DNA of 64,000 bases from Halopseudomonas maritima (GTDB lineage Bacteria > Pseudomonadota > Gammaproteobacteria > Pseudomonadales > Pseudomonadaceae): contig NZ_CP079801.1 of the NCBI RefSeq assembly GCF_021545785.1, positions 248,001 through 312,000 of the forward strand. Reading direction: 5' to 3'. This document shows, piece after piece, positions 61,482 through 64,000 of the stretch. The notes under the pieces are model-generated. The model was not told where the DNA came from and made no database searches. It saw only the letters and a program-made list of their open reading frames with translations. Position numbers and translations under genes: made by a program. The first letter of the stretch is position 1; every line of letters begins with the position of its first letter.

Positions 61482-62024
61482 CTAATGCGTTTCCACCAGG
61501 CTTCCTTTGAAGAAGATAAACCGAGGGGACCAGAAGCAATATCGGCGTACCAGAGCGATAACCTGCTCGAGCGTCGCTGTTTCAGCTGGCTGCTTGAGCC
61601 GGCAAAAATACATACCGCTCCACTCCGCATCAAAATACTCTTGAAGCTCTAGCGGATTCAACGTTTCGGCAATAGGCCTACCGTCAGGGTCTTCCTCATC
61701 GATTTGACTGGCATAGCACTCGAACAGCCGCTCTTTCAAAAGATCGAAGGCATACGGCTCCCACTGGAGCGGACAGCTTTCATCATCCAGGTCAGGTAGC
61801 CCTGATGGGTCGAACGCCAGGAGAAAACCTCGAAAGTATGCATCCTCAATCGGTTTGCACTGGTCTGCAGCGGCTGCGACTTGATGCCAGTGGTCAAACC
61901 CAACAGCTTTCGCCGTGAGCTCAAGTGCCTGGTGGTGAGGAATGCATTCCGCTCGCTTCGTCCATCGTGCTCGTTGCTTCAGAACAGAGACGGCTTTCTG
62001 AGGGATCAAATAGATGTATTGCAT
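61482..62024 (-). CDS. Unknown protein
   Basis: The 180-residue protein begins MQYIYLIPQKAVSVLKQRAR and contains HHQALELTAKAVGFDHWHQV, a motif I have the impression of seeing in other mobile-element proteins, but I cannot name the family. The rest is acidic. GAGGAG precedes the ATG at 62024, which is preferred to an upstream start at 62165. Confidence 0.65.
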   Translation of the reverse strand: MQYIYLIPQKAVSVLKQRARWTKRAECIPHHQALELTAKAVGFDHWHQVAAAADQCKPIEDAYFRGFLLAFDPSGLPDLDDESCPLQWEPYAFDLLKERLFECYASQIDEEDPDGRPIAETLNPLELQEYFDAEWSGMYFCRLKQPAETATLEQVIALVRRYCFWSPRFIFFKGSLVETH

Positions 62025-62347
62025 GGAGAGGCTCCTCTGCTTACGGAGATCCGGTGCCCACTTCCGAGATCCACACAGGGAATCCCAAAGATATGAAAGT
62101 AAGAAGAGAATCGTCCCGTTCGGGTTCGCCAAGGTGGGCAGCAGGTTTCGATCCAACCTGCCCAAAGCTTACGAGCTGCTGCTTTGTGATTTCAAGCGTT
62201 TTCTCATATGCAGAGCTCGCCTTGGAAGACCTGAATCAGGCTCTCACTCAAGGGACTGCAGTGTTCGGGGCGATGCAAGGTTTCAGCAAGCTCCAGCCGA
62301 AGGAGCAGGCCGTTTTGCCCCTCCTACGCCGGACCGTCAGTCTCCGC
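62025..62347. other. Gap between the Gp2-like gene and the 180-residue gene
   Basis: No convincing gene lies in these 320 bases. There is a stem-loop with a bulge around 62135-62163 (GGGCAGCAGGTT against AACCTGCCC) and the ribosome site of the following gene. Several long frames in other phases have no start signals. Confidence 0.4.
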
Positions 62348-63031
62348 CTACCGTCTGCTGGCGTTAAAGCCATGTGCCCTCGAACCAAACTCCTTGGTAG
62401 CCGCTTTGCACAGGTAACTCGCTGCGTAGAACACGTCCTCCAGGGCTTGATCATCGCTCTGATGAAGCATCCATGAAGAACGACCGGGAGGAAGACTGAC
62501 CAGGCCTGAAGCGTTGTGGTAGTCGACCCCGATAGCGCTCGCCCACGCGCCCCTGATGCGATTGTAAAGGCAGTCAGCATCTGGATTGGTGTAGTCCCCC
62601 ACTGACCGATAAGCATCACCGTTGAGCAAAAGCAGAACGTGGTAATGGGGCCTGCCACTCTCCTGGCCTACCTCTCGAGCCCAGACGTATCTGAGGTGGT
62701 GCTTGTTGGCCTTCCCGTCTCGTGCTTTCACACAAGCATAATTAGAGTCGAGACGGTAACGCAGGCTGGCTATGAAACGCTCCATGACAGAATTCGCGGT
62801 CGCCTCAGGAGGTAGATCCGCACGCCTGCTGTACCTCAGGTCTATGCGCACGGCAAATACACGTGGAGTGGCAAGGCTAGCGGTGATGATGGTTCTGAGG
62901 AGCTTGTCGAGGTACTCCTCCACGGCTGGGCCTTGGGCTACTTGGATGGGTAGGCCTTGATAAGGGCTACTGAATACCAGTCGCTGGTTTGTGTTGAAGG
63001 GGTTACGTTTGTAGTGGTGGTCGTCGCTCAT
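62348..63031 (-). CDS. Inovirus Gp2 / YagK-YfjJ-family protein
   Basis: The 227-residue protein has the family core YVWAREVGQESGRPHYHVLL (residues about 115-135) followed by LNGDAY and a YxxxxYLCKAATKE segment near the C-terminus. The family is found in inoviruses and in P4-like satellites such as CP4-57 (YfjJ), and probably acts in rolling-circle-type replication; HYH could be a metal-binding HUH-like pair. GGAGA precedes the ATG at 63031. The next gene to the right is an AlpA regulator, as in satellites. Confidence 0.82.
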   Translation of the reverse strand: MSDDHHYKRNPFNTNQRLVFSSPYQGLPIQVAQGPAVEEYLDKLLRTIITASLATPRVFAVRIDLRYSRRADLPPEATANSVMERFIASLRYRLDSNYACVKARDGKANKHHLRYVWAREVGQESGRPHYHVLLLLNGDAYRSVGDYTNPDADCLYNRIRGAWASAIGVDYHNASGLVSLPPGRSSWMLHQSDDQALEDVFYAASYLCKAATKEFGSRAHGFNASRR

Positions 63032-63346
63032 GAACACTCTCCTAGGTTGGTTCATAGCAACGTGTGATGTGTATAAATTTATCTATCGAGAAGCACCTCC
63101 ACGGTTGGCTCTGGTCCTTGAAGGACCATCGCTGACGGTGTGCTCCTTCTCAGGGCTTGATAGGTGTGGACAGGATGTGTACTGGTAAATCTTGGGTGGT
63201 ACTAATATATATACCGGAGAGCCTGGCTAGGCGAACGCTTGAGCCCTGCACAAGATTGAAAGCGGATCCGTGGGAGTCGGGAGAAATAGAATTCTGGAAA
63301 GGTATTAAACACAAGAGCCCTTGGGATGTGACCCTAACCATGCGTC
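63032..63346. other. Regulatory gap before the Gp2-like gene
   Basis: The 315-base gap has the palindrome GGTCCTT-G-AAGGACC (63113-63127) and an AT-rich box TACTAATATATATACC (63200-63215) that could be a promoter for either direction. No gene is supported here. Confidence 0.4.
63113..63127. promoter_or_regulatory. Perfect palindrome, operator candidate
   Basis: GGTCCTT-G-AAGGACC has seven-base arms around one base and lies 82 bases before the Gp2-like gene. The AlpA protein encoded next to it is a possible binder. Confidence 0.35.
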
Positions 63347-63535
63347 TCAACCAGCTACGTCGCGCTCTGCCACCCGCGCTGACATCCACTCTAAAATCTC
63401 GCTTTCAAGCCAAGCCACCGAACGCCCGCCAAGCGGAACCGCTCTGGGAAACGTTCCCGCGGCGATGTACTGGTAAATAGTTGCGCGGGCTAGGCCGGTG
63501 AGTGCCATCACTGATTTCAACCGAAGAAATTTCAT
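63347..63535 (-). CDS. AlpA-family regulator / excisionase-like
   Basis: The 62-residue protein is a complete AlpA: MKFLRLKSVMALTGLARATI, YIAAGTFPRAVPLGGRSVAW and EILEWMSARV are the MerR-like helix-turn-helix motifs. AlpA proteins activate integrase and excision genes of P4-like satellites and islands. GAGG lies ten bases before the ATG. An integrase gene would be expected to the right of the window. Confidence 0.9.
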   Translation of the reverse strand: MKFLRLKSVMALTGLARATIYQYIAAGTFPRAVPLGGRSVAWLESEILEWMSARVAERDVAG

Positions 63536-63615
63536 TCTGAGCGACCTCTGAACGTGGATTCAGAAGATCTGGCGAGGATGTAAAATCCTACTCACAGCCC
63601 GAAGAAAAGCACCGT

Positions 63616-63939
63616 TCAATAATCGGCATAGCGCTTATACTTCGAGAAGGTCGACATCAAGCCTGCCTCGTGGCGCACCTCGGCCGGGATGCTAGACTCA
63701 CAAATATAGTCCGTCCAGCCATCGAAAAAACCCCAATGATCAGCCACCCGAAAACAGCGCCCCCCACTATCCTCTTTTTCAATAGCAAGCACCGCGCTTA
63801 AACCTGGGGCACCTTCAGGGGGCACTGCAGAAACAAGGAAAAACTCATGCGCCCCTAAGTACCGCGGCGAAATACGCTTCAACCGTGAATAAACAGATCC
63901 AGCTAAAACCTGAGAAAACTTACAAATTAAAACCTGCAC
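63616..63939 (-). CDS. Unknown protein with GTG start
   Basis: This 107-residue frame starts at a GTG without a strong ribosome site. The composition looks like a real soluble protein (FFLVSAVPPEGAPGLSAVLA, HWGFFDGWTDYI). No family is recognised. It lies upstream of alpA on the same strand; the last 60 bases of the window show nothing further. Confidence 0.45.
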   Translation of the reverse strand: MQVLICKFSQVLAGSVYSRLKRISPRYLGAHEFFLVSAVPPEGAPGLSAVLAIEKEDSGGRCFRVADHWGFFDGWTDYICESSIPAEVRHEAGLMSTFSKYKRYADY

Positions 63940-64000
63940 AGAAACCCCAGAAAACTTTCTAGCAAATCGTGAGGGACTTCGATCTTTAACCCAACTTGCG

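Noticed and set aside
1..64000. CRISPR arrays, rRNA genes and tRNA genes
   Set aside because: Both strands were read for regularly spaced repeats and for conserved RNA signatures; none was found.

Overview
The window is a dense accessory region from a gamma-proteobacterium. Pseudomonas or a close relative is the best guess, because the DUF932 / YqaJ / RadC cargo block and the codon use fit Pseudomonas integrative elements; no rRNA, tRNA or core housekeeping locus confirms it. Almost everything from base 1 to about 52,150 looks like a defence island, and the remainder looks like mobile-element backbone and cargo.

Layout. (1) 1-10,152, all minus strand: a tightly overlapping operon made of a TerY-P triad (VWA protein, PP2C phosphatase, Ser/Thr kinase), an SF1 helicase, an unknown protein, a coiled-coil McrB-like GTPase/AAA protein and a partial gene that leaves the left edge. 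(2) 10,671-15,427: a GmrSD-like DUF262/HNH nuclease and a helicase-IV-like UvrD protein with C-terminal zinc fingers, followed by a 48-codon stump of an OLD/RecF-type ATPase. (3) 15,740-23,734: a type I restriction-modification operon in the order hsdR-rmuC-hsdM-hsdS. (4) 23,783-25,267: a sigma-54 activator with an N-terminal CARF-type sensor domain. (5) 25,333-35,644: a 2,223-residue transglutaminase-like/helicase/nuclease protein and a PLD-SNF2 protein. (6) 35,679-45,088: Fic protein, zinc-ribbon/OB protein, a BrxR-like WYL regulator with a pRiA4b-type protein, several small unknowns, and an ADP-ribosylglycohydrolase divergent from a WYL-HEPN pair. (7) 45,117-52,152: unknown genes, a complete IS1182-family insertion (46,362-48,150) and two probable PD-(D/E)XK proteins. 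(8) 52,322-57,502: glycine-zipper zinc protein and its decayed duplicate, DUF932, YqaJ, an RDF-like protein, RadC and an XRE regulator, with terminator-like hairpins between genes. (9) 57,631-64,000: exported and membrane proteins, an IS5-family remnant, an Abi_C/HEPN-like gene, and a right-hand satellite-like module with an inovirus Gp2-type protein and an AlpA regulator.

The most interesting hypothesis is regulatory. Two sigma-54 (-24/-12) elements sharing the pattern TTGGCAC-N5-TCGCT lie on the minus strand. One sits directly before hsdR, in the 30-base gap after the CARF-sigma-54 activator gene; the other lies in the long leader of the TerY-P operon. A CARF-domain activator with an intact GAFTGA loop could therefore switch on both a type I restriction system and the TerY-P operon after sensing a nucleotide or RNA-end signal. 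A second apparent regulon uses an operator shared by the WYL regulator promoter (37,589-37,615) and the region upstream of the 2,223-residue protein (32,321-32,352).

No CRISPR array, tRNA, rRNA or integrase gene was recognised. All functions are inferred by reading motifs; no searches were run.
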